A stretch of DNA of 64,000 nt from Georgfuchsia toluolica (GCF_907163265.1 NZ_CAJQUM010000001.1:372001-436000), one strand, 5' to 3'. Counted from the first letter of the stretch, positions 46,981 through 56,510 are shown. A program made the numbers and translations. The notes: generated by a model from the letters alone, not told the origin.

Positions 46981-48060
46981 ATGAGCGACATTCCAAGCGG
47001 CGACGACGAGCCTCCCTTCTACACGGCGAGCCTTTCCCAACGGCAGACGAAACGGCTGGTACTTCTGGTCGTGATACCTTTGATCGCGGCGCTTGTCATT
47101 GCAGTCTTGTATTTGCATGGCGGGCGCTATGTTGAAACCGATAATGCCTACGTCAAGGCGGACATGGTGCCTGTGAGTGCAGACGTGTCGGGCACCATCA
47201 AGGAGGTGCTGGTTCAGGAGAACCAATCCGTCGTGGCCGGCCAGCCGTTATTCCGGATCGATCCGGCGTCGTTTCAGGTTGCGGTTGCCAAGGCGGAGGC
47301 CAAGCTCGCGCAGGTGCGTACCGATCTCGCGGCGCTCCAGGCAAGCTACCGCGAAAAGCAAGCCGAGATCGCCTTGGCAAAGACCAGGCACGCGTTTGCC
47401 CAAAGAGAGCAGCGACGGCAGGCTGATCTGGTCGACAGACATTTCATTTCCGCCTCCCGCTTCGACGACGCAACGCAAAGCGCCGACATCGCCCGACAGC
47501 AGATCGCTGCCTTGAATCAGGATCTGAAGCGCATCGCCGAAACCCTGGGCGGCAACATCGATACGCCGATCGAACATCACCCCGGCTACCGCGCCGCCAG
47601 CGCCGAGTTGGATCAAGCCAGGCTCGATCTGGCGCGAACCGAAGTACGCGCTTCACTGCCCGGAACTGTCAGCAACCGCCCCAAGCCGGGGCAGTACCTC
47701 GCGGCAGGTAGTGCCGCGATGGCACTGGTGGTCAGTGGCAGCGTTTGGGTCGAAGCCAATTTCACCGAGACGGACCTTACCTACGTCCGCCCGGGCGAGT
47801 CGGTGGTCATCCATGTGGACACCTATCCCGACACCGTGTGGAAAGGTGTCGTCGACAGCCTGAGTCCAGCCACGGGAGCAGAGTTCTCGGTCATTCCGGC
47901 GCAGAATGCCACCGGCAACTGGGTCAAGATCACCCAGCGGGTGCCGGTACGCATCAAACTCGATGCCGCACCGGGACAACCGGCATTGCGCGCGGGCCTC
48001 AGTACGATCGTCAATATCGATACGGGTCATCGCCGCCGTTTCATGGGGCTGTCTCTGTGA
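46981..48060 (+). CDS. EmrA-like HlyD-family membrane fusion protein
   Basis: This 359-residue protein has one N-terminal helix (about 22-42), a biotinyl-lipoyl-like half (RYVETDNAYVKADMVPVSAD, QENQSVVAGQPLFRID), a coiled-coil hairpin, and the returning half (RASLPGTVSNRPKPGQYLA). It couples an inner-membrane EmrB pump to an outer-membrane channel. It is followed by emrB-like after 10 nt. No outer-membrane factor gene is present in the cluster. Confidence 0.92.
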   Translation: MSDIPSGDDEPPFYTASLSQRQTKRLVLLVVIPLIAALVIAVLYLHGGRYVETDNAYVKADMVPVSADVSGTIKEVLVQENQSVVAGQPLFRIDPASFQVAVAKAEAKLAQVRTDLAALQASYREKQAEIALAKTRHAFAQREQRRQADLVDRHFISASRFDDATQSADIARQQIAALNQDLKRIAETLGGNIDTPIEHHPGYRAASAELDQARLDLARTEVRASLPGTVSNRPKPGQYLAAGSAAMALVVSGSVWVEANFTETDLTYVRPGESVVIHVDTYPDTVWKGVVDSLSPATGAEFSVIPAQNATGNWVKITQRVPVRIKLDAAPGQPALRAGLSTIVNIDTGHRRRFMGLSL

Positions 48061-48070
48061 AAACCGGTTC

Positions 48071-49612
48071 ATGGCAGCCGTGATGACAGTGGCGGCCCCG
48101 GAGCGTACGCACCGGGGATTCGTCACCCTCTCGGTCATGCTGGCCACCATCATGCAGGCGCTGGACACGACCATCGCCAACGTGGCGTTGCCGCACATGC
48201 AGGGAACGATGGGGGCAACCCAGGACCAGATCGCCTGGGTGCTGACCTCCTACATCGTAGCTGCGGCCATCGTGATGCCTCTCACGGGCTTCCTCGCGGC
48301 CCGTCTCGGACGCAAGCGCCTCTTCATGTGGGCGGTGGCTGGCTTCACTGTTGCATCGATGCTCTGCGGGGCGGCGCAGAACCTCTCCCAGATCGTAGTG
48401 TTTCGGCTCCTGCAGGGCGTGTTCGGTGCCAGCCTGGTACCACTGTCTCAGTCGGTATTGCTCGATGCCTATCCACGCGAACAGCATGGCTCCGCCATGG
48501 CCCTGTGGGGGGTCGGCGTGATGGTCGGCCCGATCCTGGGACCGTCGCTGGGCGGATGGCTTACCGAGTATTACAACTGGCGCTGGGTCTTTTACATTAA
48601 CTTGCCGTTTGGACTTCTGGCATGGTTTGGTCTTGCGGCCTACGTGCATGAAACGCCGATTGATCACTCACGCCGCTTCGATCTCCTTGGTTTTGCCTTC
48701 CTCGCCATTAGCATTGGCGCACTGCAAATGATGCTGGATCGCGGCGAGTCTCTTGATTGGTTCGCCAGTCGTGAAATCACGATGGAGGCAATGCTCGCCG
48801 GTCTGTGCCTCTACCTCTTCATCGTCCATATCTTCACGCACCGGCACCCGTTTATCGAACCTGGCCTGTTCAAGGACCGGAACTTCAGCATCGGCCTGGT
48901 GTTCATATTCAACGTTGGTGTCGTCCTCTTGGCAACGATGGCCCTGCTGCCGCCCTTCATGCAAAACCTGATGGGCTATCCAGTGATCGATATCGGCTTT
49001 CTTCTTGTCCCGCGTGGGGTCGGCACTTTGATCGCATTGATCACTGTAGGCAAGCTGTCGCGCCGGGTCGATGCGCGTTACATGATCTTTCTGGGATTTG
49101 TCCTCACGACGCTTTCCCTGTGGGACATGACGCAGTTCACACTGGACATCAGTGGCTGGGACATTGTTCGTACTGGCATGACGCAGGGACTTGGCCTCGG
49201 CCTTATCTACGTGCCGGTGACCACCATCAGCTTTTCCACACTGGCCACGCACTACCGAAACGAGGGAACGGCGTTATTCAACCTCATGCGCAACCTCGGC
49301 AGCAGTATCGGAATTTCTGTGGTGATGACCTATCTTGCGCAACGGACGCAGGCCAACCACGCGGCGTTCGCCACTTACATCACTCCTTTCAGGCCAGTTA
49401 TCGAAACCGCGGCTGGCGCCTACCATCTCACGTCGCCGCAGGGATTAGCGATAATCAACGCCGAAGTCACGCGCCAAGCGGCTATGCTCGCCTATCTGCA
49501 GGACTTTCGGTTGATGATGTTTCTGGCCTTGACAGCAATCCCGATGATCATTCTGCTGCGGGCGCCCGCCAAGACACCAACTGAGGTCGAAGTGCCAGCA
49601 TCGATGGAGTGA
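48071..49612 (+). CDS. EmrB-like DHA2-family drug efflux pump
   Basis: This 513-residue MFS protein has 14 helices. Landmarks are IMQALDTTIANVALPHMQG (DHA2 motif), GRLGRKR-like AARLGRKRLFMWA, and GWRWVF-like YNWRWVFYINLP. ATG 48071 (MAAVMTVAAPERTHRG) is used. It exports hydrophobic drugs together with the EmrA-like protein. The operon is MarR-EmrA-EmrB. No adjacent TolC is seen. Confidence 0.92.
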   Translation: MAAVMTVAAPERTHRGFVTLSVMLATIMQALDTTIANVALPHMQGTMGATQDQIAWVLTSYIVAAAIVMPLTGFLAARLGRKRLFMWAVAGFTVASMLCGAAQNLSQIVVFRLLQGVFGASLVPLSQSVLLDAYPREQHGSAMALWGVGVMVGPILGPSLGGWLTEYYNWRWVFYINLPFGLLAWFGLAAYVHETPIDHSRRFDLLGFAFLAISIGALQMMLDRGESLDWFASREITMEAMLAGLCLYLFIVHIFTHRHPFIEPGLFKDRNFSIGLVFIFNVGVVLLATMALLPPFMQNLMGYPVIDIGFLLVPRGVGTLIALITVGKLSRRVDARYMIFLGFVLTTLSLWDMTQFTLDISGWDIVRTGMTQGLGLGLIYVPVTTISFSTLATHYRNEGTALFNLMRNLGSSIGISVVMTYLAQRTQANHAAFATYITPFRPVIETAAGAYHLTSPQGLAIINAEVTRQAAMLAYLQDFRLMMFLALTAIPMIILLRAPAKTPTEVEVPASME

Positions 49613-50007
49613 CGCTGGACGTTGGGCTGCATTCTGGCAGCCATTAACTTCATTTTGGGCACGTAGTGCGAGTAGAGGACCACTTGCAGTGGGTTGCTAG
49701 CTGTGGCTAACGACCGTTTCGGAGCGGCGGAATTTGAAAGCTGTTGTGGCACAAGGTCCCATGAACGTATGGCATCAAACTAGCCTATAACAGTCGCCTG
49801 AAAACCCGAGATTATCGAGTCAAGAATGTCCTCTCCTGACCGATCTGAGACTGATTCTATCCGCATAAGCCACAATCCAATGCCATTGGGCGCTGCACAG
49901 CCGATTATCAATCACAAAATCCGGATACCTTTTTTACACCATCAAACAAATGCGCCGCCAGGCAATCATGCAAATATACGAGGGCAGCGGCGAAATGCCG
50001 CACGGCG
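49613..50007. other. 395-nt gap between convergent efflux genes
   Basis: No gene with a ribosome site or recognisable product is seen on either strand. The sequence is AT-richer toward 49850-49970. No strong terminator hairpin with a T-run was found. Confidence 0.5.
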
Positions 50008-51201
50008 TTATTTTGCGCGAAATGCTGAAGGAATGACGGCCGCCAGCGTCAGGGCGCTGAAGACGACGCCGGCGAGGAAGGTGTATGTCGCCCCGAACTG
50101 GTCCCACAACAGGCCGGCGATGGCGCTGGCAAGCAGCATGGCCAGCCCGCTCACGAGATTGAAGAAACCATAGGCCGTGCCGCGCAAATCCGCCGGCGCG
50201 GTAGCGGCCACCATCGTGGCCAGAAGACCCTGGGTGATGCCCATGTGCAGGCCCCAGAGGGAGATGCCGGCCCATACCCATAGCCACTGGTTGCTGAAGG
50301 CCAGCATGCCGTCGGCGGCGATCAGCAACACCATTCCGCCAGCCAGCAGCCGCGAATGGCTCATCGCATCCGAGAGTTTGCCGAAGGGATAGGCGCTCAC
50401 GGCGTAGATCGCATTCATGCCGATGAACACCAGCGGCGTGTAAGCGATAGGCAGGCCGCCTTGTTGGGCGCGCAGCACCAGGAAGGCTTCGGAAAAACGC
50501 GCCAGCGTGAAGACCGCACCGATCCCCACTACTCGCCAGTAAGCGGCCGGGAGGCGGCGCAAATTCCCGCGCTGGATCGGATTGGTGCGCTTGCCGTCCT
50601 GATGCCGTTCGGGTTCCTGTACGCCGAAGAACAGCAGCGCGACGGCGAGAAAAGCCGGGATGACCGCCACCCAGAATACGGCGCGAAAATCGTTCGCCCA
50701 CAGCAGCATGAGGACCAGCGCGAGCAGCGGGCCGAGGAAGGCGCCGACGGTATCGAGCGACTGGCGCAGGCCAAAGGCCGCGCCACGGATTGCGGGTGGC
50801 GCGATATCCGCCACCAGGGCATCGCGCGGTGCGCCGCGGATGCCCTTGCCGACACGATCGATCAGGCGCGCCGCCAGCACCGGTGCGGCACTGGACGCCA
50901 GCGCGAACAGCGGCTTGGAGATGGCACCCAGCCCATAACCGAAGATGGCCAGGGGCTTGCGTTTGCCCCAGTAATCGCTCAATGCCCCGGAGAACACTTT
51001 CACGATCAGTGCCGTGGCCTCCGCCGCGCCTTCGATCAGTCCGATGTTGAAAGCGCTGACACCGAGCGCGGTAAACAGGAACACCGGCAGCAGGCTATGG
51101 ATCAGTTCGGAGGAAACGTCCATCAGCAGGCTGACAAAACCCAGCGCCCAGATGCTGCCTGGAATTTTCATGGTGATCTTTGCGTTGGCGGCGTCGTTCA
51201 T
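50008..51201 (-). CDS. MFS transporter
   Basis: This 397-residue protein has 12 helices. It starts MNDAANAKITMKIPGSIWAL and has the MFS loop signature GALSDYWGKRKPLAIFG, then RLIDRVGKGIRGAPRDALVAD, typical of a Bcr/tetracycline-like branch close to 'MFS transporter' proteins with a GKGIRGAPRDAL loop. Substrate unknown. ATG 51201 is chosen over a longer 44-codon extension that lacks membrane character. It lies 8 nt after the alkA-like gene on the same strand. Confidence 0.87.
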   Translation of the reverse strand: MNDAANAKITMKIPGSIWALGFVSLLMDVSSELIHSLLPVFLFTALGVSAFNIGLIEGAAEATALIVKVFSGALSDYWGKRKPLAIFGYGLGAISKPLFALASSAAPVLAARLIDRVGKGIRGAPRDALVADIAPPAIRGAAFGLRQSLDTVGAFLGPLLALVLMLLWANDFRAVFWVAVIPAFLAVALLFFGVQEPERHQDGKRTNPIQRGNLRRLPAAYWRVVGIGAVFTLARFSEAFLVLRAQQGGLPIAYTPLVFIGMNAIYAVSAYPFGKLSDAMSHSRLLAGGMVLLIAADGMLAFSNQWLWVWAGISLWGLHMGITQGLLATMVAATAPADLRGTAYGFFNLVSGLAMLLASAIAGLLWDQFGATYTFLAGVVFSALTLAAVIPSAFRAK

Positions 51202-51209
51202 AAACCAGG

Positions 51210-51905
51210 TTATGCGATTTGCTTGACGGTTCCGGTTGTTGCCGTGCCTGTCGGATTCGCGGCCAGCGCCAGCTTGTACTGCGCCACTGCCTGCCACAGG
51301 TACCACGCCGCGGTGGAACGGTAGGGCGCCCACGGCTGGCCGATGGCGGCGAGTTCCTTCGGCGCCGGTTGCCTGGGCAGTCCCTTGATCAGGCGCCAGC
51401 CTTCGCGTATGCCAAAGTCATCGACCGGCAATACGTCCGGCCGCCCCAGGGTAAAGATCAGCAGCATCTCCACGGTCCAGCGGCCGATGCCGTGCAACGA
51501 CGTGAGCCGCGCGATCAGTTCCTGGTCGCGCATCACATCCGCCATGCGCCGCGACGGCACGACGCCTTGTAGCGTTTTTTCGGCGATGCCGCGGATGGTG
51601 GCGATCTTGGCCAGCGAAAAGCCGCAGCCACGCAGCATATTGTCATCGGTGGCGAGAATCATTTCCGGTGATGGAAACGGTTCATCAGGATAGAGCGCGA
51701 GAAAACGTTTGAATATGGCCTGTGCGGCGCGTCCGTTAAGTTGCTGATGGGTGACGGCATGCACCAGCGCCTGAAATGGCTCGCGACCCCTGTCCAGCGC
51801 AAGTTGGCAGGGTCCGACCAGATCGATCAGGATGGCCCAGTCCGGATCGCAGCATGCAAGATGCGCGGTGGCTTTGTCGAGTCGCTGTCGCGAAGCTTTG
51901 TTCAT
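51210..51905 (-). CDS. AlkA-type DNA-3-methyladenine glycosylase II
   Basis: This 231-residue HhH-GPD protein has helix-hairpin-helix LTSLHGIGRWTVEMLLIF followed by catalytic-Asp segment LPVDDFGIREG. It removes alkylated purines in base excision repair. It lacks the N-terminal Ada-like part, as usual for short AlkA forms. ATG 51905 (MNKASRQRLDKATAHL) is used; a GTG at 51947 is possible. The MFS gene follows 8 nt later. Confidence 0.9.
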   Translation of the reverse strand: MNKASRQRLDKATAHLACCDPDWAILIDLVGPCQLALDRGREPFQALVHAVTHQQLNGRAAQAIFKRFLALYPDEPFPSPEMILATDDNMLRGCGFSLAKIATIRGIAEKTLQGVVPSRRMADVMRDQELIARLTSLHGIGRWTVEMLLIFTLGRPDVLPVDDFGIREGWRLIKGLPRQPAPKELAAIGQPWAPYRSTAAWYLWQAVAQYKLALAANPTGTATTGTVKQIA

Positions 51906-51985
51906 GGGGCGGGTTGCGCTATGCCGATGCCTGATGAAGCTTCGCACTATAACGGCATCGGTGATCTTTGTACCACTGCGCTATA

Positions 51986-52111
51986 GTGAAATACCATTCT
52001 GGGCAAAGGAAATGGCAAGCGAAGAAAGGCAGATGGCGCGATGGAACATTTCGCCTGGTCGGCTTCTTCGTCAACCTTGCCGCGGTAGCGGTGATGTTTT
52101 ACGCAACCTGA
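51986..52111 (+). CDS. possible 41-residue single-helix peptide
   Basis: From GTG 51986 the frame is basic (QRKWQAKKGRWRDGTFR) then hydrophobic (LVGFFVNLAAVAVMFYAT) to TGA 52111, a plausible inside-positive membrane peptide. TTG 51968 is an alternative start. No strong ribosome site. It precedes the peroxidase gene by 26 nt. Confidence 0.3.
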   Translation: MKYHSGQRKWQAKKGRWRDGTFRLVGFFVNLAAVAVMFYAT

Positions 52112-52137
52112 TTTGACGCAAGCGAAGGAGATCATCC

Positions 52138-52620
52138 ATGAGCGGCATCCATGACATCGAAGTCAAGACCATCGACGGGCAAACACAAAAGCTTTCCGTC
52201 TATGCCGGCAAACACCTGCTGATCGTGAACGTCGCCAGCAAGTGCGGCTTCACGCCGCAGTACCAGGGGCTGGAAAAGCTCTATCGCGATTTCAAGGACA
52301 AGGGACTTGTGGTGCTCGGTTTTCCCTGCGACCAGTTCGGTCATCAGGAACCGGGCGACGAAAACGAGATCAAGACCTTTTGTACGCTCAACTATGAGGT
52401 GAGTTTTCCGCTGTTCGCCAAGATCGAGGTGAATGGCCCCAACTCCCATCCGCTTTATCAGCGCTTGAAGCAGGATGCCAAGGGGCTGCTGGGCAGCGAA
52501 GGCATCAAGTGGAACTTTACCAAGTTCCTGGTCGATCCGCAGGGCAATGTGGTGGAGCGCTATGCGTCGATGACTACGCCGGCCCAGATTGAGAAAGACA
52601 TCGCTCTGCGACTTGGCTGA
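52138..52620 (+). CDS. Glutathione peroxidase-family peroxidase (Cys type)
   Basis: This 160-residue protein has the catalytic cysteine at Cys36 in VNVASKCGFTPQYQGL and the family motif GFPCDQFGHQEPG. Cys replaces the selenocysteine of animal enzymes. The WNFTKFLVD motif is also present. It reduces hydroperoxides in the cytoplasm, probably with thioredoxin. AGGAG 8 nt before ATG 52138 is strong. A CACAGAG palindrome follows the stop. Confidence 0.95.
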   Translation: MSGIHDIEVKTIDGQTQKLSVYAGKHLLIVNVASKCGFTPQYQGLEKLYRDFKDKGLVVLGFPCDQFGHQEPGDENEIKTFCTLNYEVSFPLFAKIEVNGPNSHPLYQRLKQDAKGLLGSEGIKWNFTKFLVDPQGNVVERYASMTTPAQIEKDIALRLG

Positions 52621-52663
52621 TTGCAATCTTTACGTTAGTACAAAGCTAAAGACGGCAAAGGCA

Positions 52664-52795
52664 AATCACAGAAAGGACACAGAGCGCACAGAGGAAAAAC
52701 AGAGGGTTGTTGCCATTGCATCACTCATCGAACGTGTGAGCGTGGGGAGGTTGGCTTTGAAGGCTTTTCTCTGTGATCTCTTTGTCCTCTGTGGC
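52664..52795. repeat. CACAGAG palindromic repeat, copy 3
   Basis: The left arm TCACAGAAAGGACACAGAG is near 52666, and the right arm ends TCTTTGTCCTCTGTGGC at 52795. The element fills the gap between the peroxidase stop and the end of the alcohol dehydrogenase gene, where it could act as a bidirectional terminator. Confidence 0.75.
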
Positions 52796-52813
52796 TAACT
52801 GCTTTTCCCAGAT

Positions 52814-53824
52814 TTACGGCAGCAAAACAGCCGCACCACTGAAACGCCCGTGACGCAGATCGTCGAGCGCCCGATTCGCTTCGCCAAGCGGGTAGTTCTT
52901 CGTGGTGACATCGAGTTTCGTTTTGCCCGCGATTTTCATGAAGGCATCGCCATCGGCGCGTGTCAGGTTCGCCACCGAGACCAGCTTGCGTTCGCGCCAC
53001 AGCAGCGAGTAAGGGAAAGAGGGGATGTCGCTCATGTGGATGCCGGCGCAGACCACGACCCCCGCCGCTCTCACGGCCTGGAGCGCCAACGGCACCAAGG
53101 CGCCAACCGGAGCGAAGATCAGCGCGGCATCGAGGGGTTGCGGCGCCGCTTCATCCGAGCCGCCGGCCCATGCCGCGCCAAGACCTCGCGCCAGTTCCTG
53201 GGCGGCCAGGTCGCCGGGTCGCGTGAAGGCGTAGACCTCGCTACCCTGATGGCGCGCGACCTGTGCCACCAGATGCGCCGCCGCGCCAAAGCCGCAGAGG
53301 CCGATGCGCCTGACCGAAGCCTGCAATTCGCGCTGCGCCATGGCGTAGGCGCGATAGCCGATCAGGCCGGCGCAGAGCAGCGGCGCAGCTTCGACGTCGG
53401 TGTAGGCGGGTGGAATGGCGAATACATAGCGTGCATCGGCTATCGCATATTCGGCGTAGCCGCCCGCGATTTGATAGCCGGTGAAGCGTGCCTGCTGGCA
53501 GAGATTTTCGTGGCCGGAAAGGCAGGCCTCACAGCTGCCGCAGGTCCATCCCAGCCATGGTACGCCGACACGGTCGCCAATCTTGACGAATGCGACGCCC
53601 GCACCAACCTCAACCACGGTGCCGATGACCTCGTGCCCTGGCACGACAGGATGTGCCGGAAAAGGCAGATCGCCATCGACGATGTGCAGGTCGGTGCGGC
53701 ACACGCCACAGGCTTTGACGCGAATAACGACCTGGCCTGCGCCCGCAACTGGCAGCGCGTCATGTTCGACTCGTTGCAGCGGTTGACCAATGGCAGGAAG
53801 TTGCATCGAAAACCAATGGCTCAT
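52814..53824 (-). CDS. Zinc-dependent alcohol dehydrogenase
   Basis: This 336-residue MDR-family enzyme has catalytic zinc ligands CGVCRTDLH and PGHEVIGTV, structural zinc cysteines CGSCEACLSGHENLC, and a Rossmann IGLCGFGAAAHL in place of GxGxxG. It oxidises alcohols or reduces aldehydes with NAD(P). AAGGAG 6 nt upstream supports ATG 53824 (MSHWFSMQLPAIGQP). It lies 31 nt after the start-proximal side of the PPOX gene, same strand. Confidence 0.93.
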   Translation of the reverse strand: MSHWFSMQLPAIGQPLQRVEHDALPVAGAGQVVIRVKACGVCRTDLHIVDGDLPFPAHPVVPGHEVIGTVVEVGAGVAFVKIGDRVGVPWLGWTCGSCEACLSGHENLCQQARFTGYQIAGGYAEYAIADARYVFAIPPAYTDVEAAPLLCAGLIGYRAYAMAQRELQASVRRIGLCGFGAAAHLVAQVARHQGSEVYAFTRPGDLAAQELARGLGAAWAGGSDEAAPQPLDAALIFAPVGALVPLALQAVRAAGVVVCAGIHMSDIPSFPYSLLWRERKLVSVANLTRADGDAFMKIAGKTKLDVTTKNYPLGEANRALDDLRHGRFSGAAVLLP

Positions 53825-53855
53825 GACCAACTCCTTGGTATCAAGGCGTTAAGTA

Positions 53856-54239
53856 TCATACGGCTTTCAACTCGATCACGGCGCGTTTCTGCTTCTTGCC
53901 GGACAGGCCGGAAAAGAAATCGAGCAGTGCCATTTGCCAGCCGTACTTCGTGCGCAGTACGGCATAGGCACGTTCGATTATCTCGGGCTCCGCGACGATG
54001 CGGGCATGCACATCAATCCAGGGGCCTTTCACTTTTCCACGCGCATCGCAGGGGGCCATCTTCGCCTGCGGGTTGGCGCGAATGCGCTTCACCTTGCCGG
54101 ACGTACCCGCACTGAACAGATAGAAATGTTCCCCCGCTCCTGCCAGCCAGACCGGGGTGAGCACCTCGGTGCCATTGCGTCGACAGGTGGCGAGACTGAT
54201 GTAGCGCTCTATGGCGGGGTTGAAGGGAAGGGAGTTCAT
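53856..54239 (-). CDS. PPOX-class FMN/F420-binding-like protein
   Basis: This 127-residue split-barrel protein has YISLATCRRNGTEVLTPVWLA and GTSGKVKRIRANPQAKMAPCD, the usual pyridoxamine-oxidase-like flavin-binding pattern. A specific reaction cannot be assigned. ATG 54239 (MNSLPFNPAIERY) is used. It is divergent from the LtaS-like gene. Confidence 0.78.
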   Translation of the reverse strand: MNSLPFNPAIERYISLATCRRNGTEVLTPVWLAGAGEHFYLFSAGTSGKVKRIRANPQAKMAPCDARGKVKGPWIDVHARIVAEPEIIERAYAVLRTKYGWQMALLDFFSGLSGKKQKRAVIELKAV

Positions 54240-54393
54240 CACAGGGAGTACCAAGAGCAGGCAGCAGGAATGGCGAATGACATAGATAGCTTAGCTGCTT
54301 TTGCGATCTGATGTTTGGTATCCTGCCACCCATTCAAAACGCAGGCATCTCAAGTTGAATAAAACTGATTTTCGAGAGATATTCCCATGCAGA

Positions 54394-56289
54394 ATGACGC
54401 TGCAAGGCCCTGGCCATACGTTAATGCTGGCCTTTCTGGCGATTTGTGCGTTGACGCGCGCCGCGCTGTTGTGGAAGACCGGCGCCACACAAGTGCCGCC
54501 TGCGCTGTGGCCTGGTATTTTCGCCATCGGTCTGTGGTTCGACTTGGCCGTGCTGGCATGGCTGGCCTCTCCCCTTTTGTTGTGGCAGGCTTTGCGGCGC
54601 AAGGGAATGGTGCTTACGCCGTTGCGCAAGATGTTGCGCATCGCACTGTGCTGGCTGGCGATCAGCCTATTGTTGTTTGGCGCGCTGGCGGAGTGGACCT
54701 TCTGGGACGAGTTTTCCACGCGCTTCAACTTCATTGCCGTCGATTACCTGATCTACACGCATGAGGTGATCGGCAATATCCTCGAGTCTTATCCGGTGGG
54801 CGCCTTGTTGGCTGGGATAGGATTGGCAGGCGCGGCCTTGGTGTGGACATTGAGCGCGCGAATTTTGGCTGTATCCGTGACACAACCGCGTCGGCTGGTG
54901 CTGGTAGGCATTGCCATCGCGCTGCCGCTGGCCAGTTGGTATTTGGCAGACAGCGACCAGATGCTGTTCTCGGCGAATGTGTATGCCAACGAGCTGGCCG
55001 GCAATGGACTGATGACTTTCTTCGCCGCGCTACGTCGCAATGATCTCGATTACGATCGCTTCTACCGTACTGTACCGGATGCCAAAGCGCATCACATTCT
55101 GGCCACGCTCGGCGTCGAGCGCGAAGAGCTTAGCGAGGCGCTCAAGGTGGATGACGAGGAGGACGAGACCTTCGACCCGCGCCGCATTCCCTTTAGCCGT
55201 CCGCCGCGCAATGTGGTACTGATTACGGTGGAAAGTCTGTCTGCCGAGTTTCTCGGCAGCTTTGGCAACAAGCAGGGGCTGACACCGCGACTCGACCGGT
55301 TGGCAAACGAAGGACTGCTGTTTACTCAGCTCTATGCGACCGGGACGCGCACTGTACGCGGGCTTGATGCGCTCACCATCGGTCTGCCGCCGATCCCCGG
55401 TCAGGCCATTGCGCGCCGCCCCGGTAACGATCACCTCGCCACCGTCGGCGAAGTGCTGCGACGCCAAGGTATTGAGACACTTTTCATCTATGGCGGCTAC
55501 GGCTATTTCGACAACATGAACGCCTACTTCTCCGGCAACGACTATCAGGTCATTGATCGCACCGATTTTCCCAAGAGTTCAGTCGGCTTCGCCAACATCT
55601 GGGGAGTAGCTGACGAATACCTGTTCGACAACACCCTGACCCAGCTCGACCGGGTCCATGCATCGGGCAAGCCGTTTCTGGCGCAGATCATGACCACATC
55701 GAACCACCGGCCCTATACCTATCCCGACGGCCGCATCGACATTCCATCGCCGGGCCGACGCGAGGGTGGGGTGAAATACACTGATTACGCCATCGGCCAT
55801 TTCATTGAGCAGGCGCGCGCCAAACCCTGGTTCGCCGACACCCTGTTCGTGATTGTGGCCGACCATTGCGCCTCTGCCGCAGGTAAAACCAGGCTGCCGG
55901 TACCTGGATATCATATTCCGCTCATCATGTACGCCCCGAAAATGCTTAAGCCTGGCCGCTACGATCGCATGGTGAGTCAGATCGATATTCCGCCGACGTT
56001 GATTGATGTGATGGGCCTGCGCGGCGACGAGCACTTCTTCGGTACCTCGGTGTTCGAGCAAGGCAAACACCTCCCGCGCGCCTTCATTTCCAATTACCAG
56101 GAACTGGGTTACCTCAAGGGTGATCGCCTGGTCGTACTCGGCCCCAGACAGCGCGTCGAGATGTTCAGTATTCGCGCCGGCGGCAGCGCCGTACCCGTTG
56201 TTGATGATCCGGTGCTGGAGGACGAAGCGGTTGCCTGGTACCAGACCGCATTCCGCGAGTTCAAGCGCGGCGAGTTAACCCTGCCCTGA
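54394..56289 (+). CDS. LtaS-like membrane alkaline phosphatase/sulfatase-fold enzyme
   Basis: This 631-residue protein has about five N-terminal helices (residues 10-215) and an extracytoplasmic sulfatase-fold domain. Likely metal and nucleophile regions are LITVESLSAEFLGSFG, TGTRTVRGLDALTIGLPP (probable catalytic Thr), MTTSNHRPYTYPDG, and VADHCASAAG. Relatives transfer phosphoglycerol or phosphoethanolamine to envelope glycans or lipids; the product here is unknown. The start is uncertain: ATG 54394 (MTLQGPGHTLMLAFLAI) is used. Confidence 0.87.
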   Translation: MTLQGPGHTLMLAFLAICALTRAALLWKTGATQVPPALWPGIFAIGLWFDLAVLAWLASPLLLWQALRRKGMVLTPLRKMLRIALCWLAISLLLFGALAEWTFWDEFSTRFNFIAVDYLIYTHEVIGNILESYPVGALLAGIGLAGAALVWTLSARILAVSVTQPRRLVLVGIAIALPLASWYLADSDQMLFSANVYANELAGNGLMTFFAALRRNDLDYDRFYRTVPDAKAHHILATLGVEREELSEALKVDDEEDETFDPRRIPFSRPPRNVVLITVESLSAEFLGSFGNKQGLTPRLDRLANEGLLFTQLYATGTRTVRGLDALTIGLPPIPGQAIARRPGNDHLATVGEVLRRQGIETLFIYGGYGYFDNMNAYFSGNDYQVIDRTDFPKSSVGFANIWGVADEYLFDNTLTQLDRVHASGKPFLAQIMTTSNHRPYTYPDGRIDIPSPGRREGGVKYTDYAIGHFIEQARAKPWFADTLFVIVADHCASAAGKTRLPVPGYHIPLIMYAPKMLKPGRYDRMVSQIDIPPTLIDVMGLRGDEHFFGTSVFEQGKHLPRAFISNYQELGYLKGDRLVVLGPRQRVEMFSIRAGGSAVPVVDDPVLEDEAVAWYQTAFREFKRGELTLP

Positions 56290-56371
56290 GCGACCAGTCG
56301 CCGCCATGGCTGCTTGGGCCCGGGCAAACATTTGAGAATCGTGAATGATGCTCGGGTGACAGCCTATCAGG

Positions 56372-56510
56372 CGCGAACCGGGCTTGAGACCAGCCGCCCA
56401 TTGTGGCCATCCTCGATCAATTCTCCTGCTGCGGCATGGTCATAGGCGACGACGCCAAGACTGCTGGCGAGCGCTTCGCCGCGCTGCATGCCGACGAACA
56501 GGTGCTGCGG
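56372..56510 (-). pseudogene. remnant of a GT4-type glycosyltransferase
   Basis: The minus frame ending at the TGA at 56367 reads FVGMQRGEALASSLG, VVAYDHAAAGELIEDGHNGR, LVSS. This is the donor-binding motif of GT-B glycosyltransferases (usually EALASGLPVVAYDHAAAGEL). Only about 45 residues are recognisable and neither end is intact. The rest of the 422-nt gap after the LtaS-like gene shows no other gene. Such a glycosyltransferase often neighbours a PlsC-like acyltransferase, which is next here. Confidence 0.55.
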
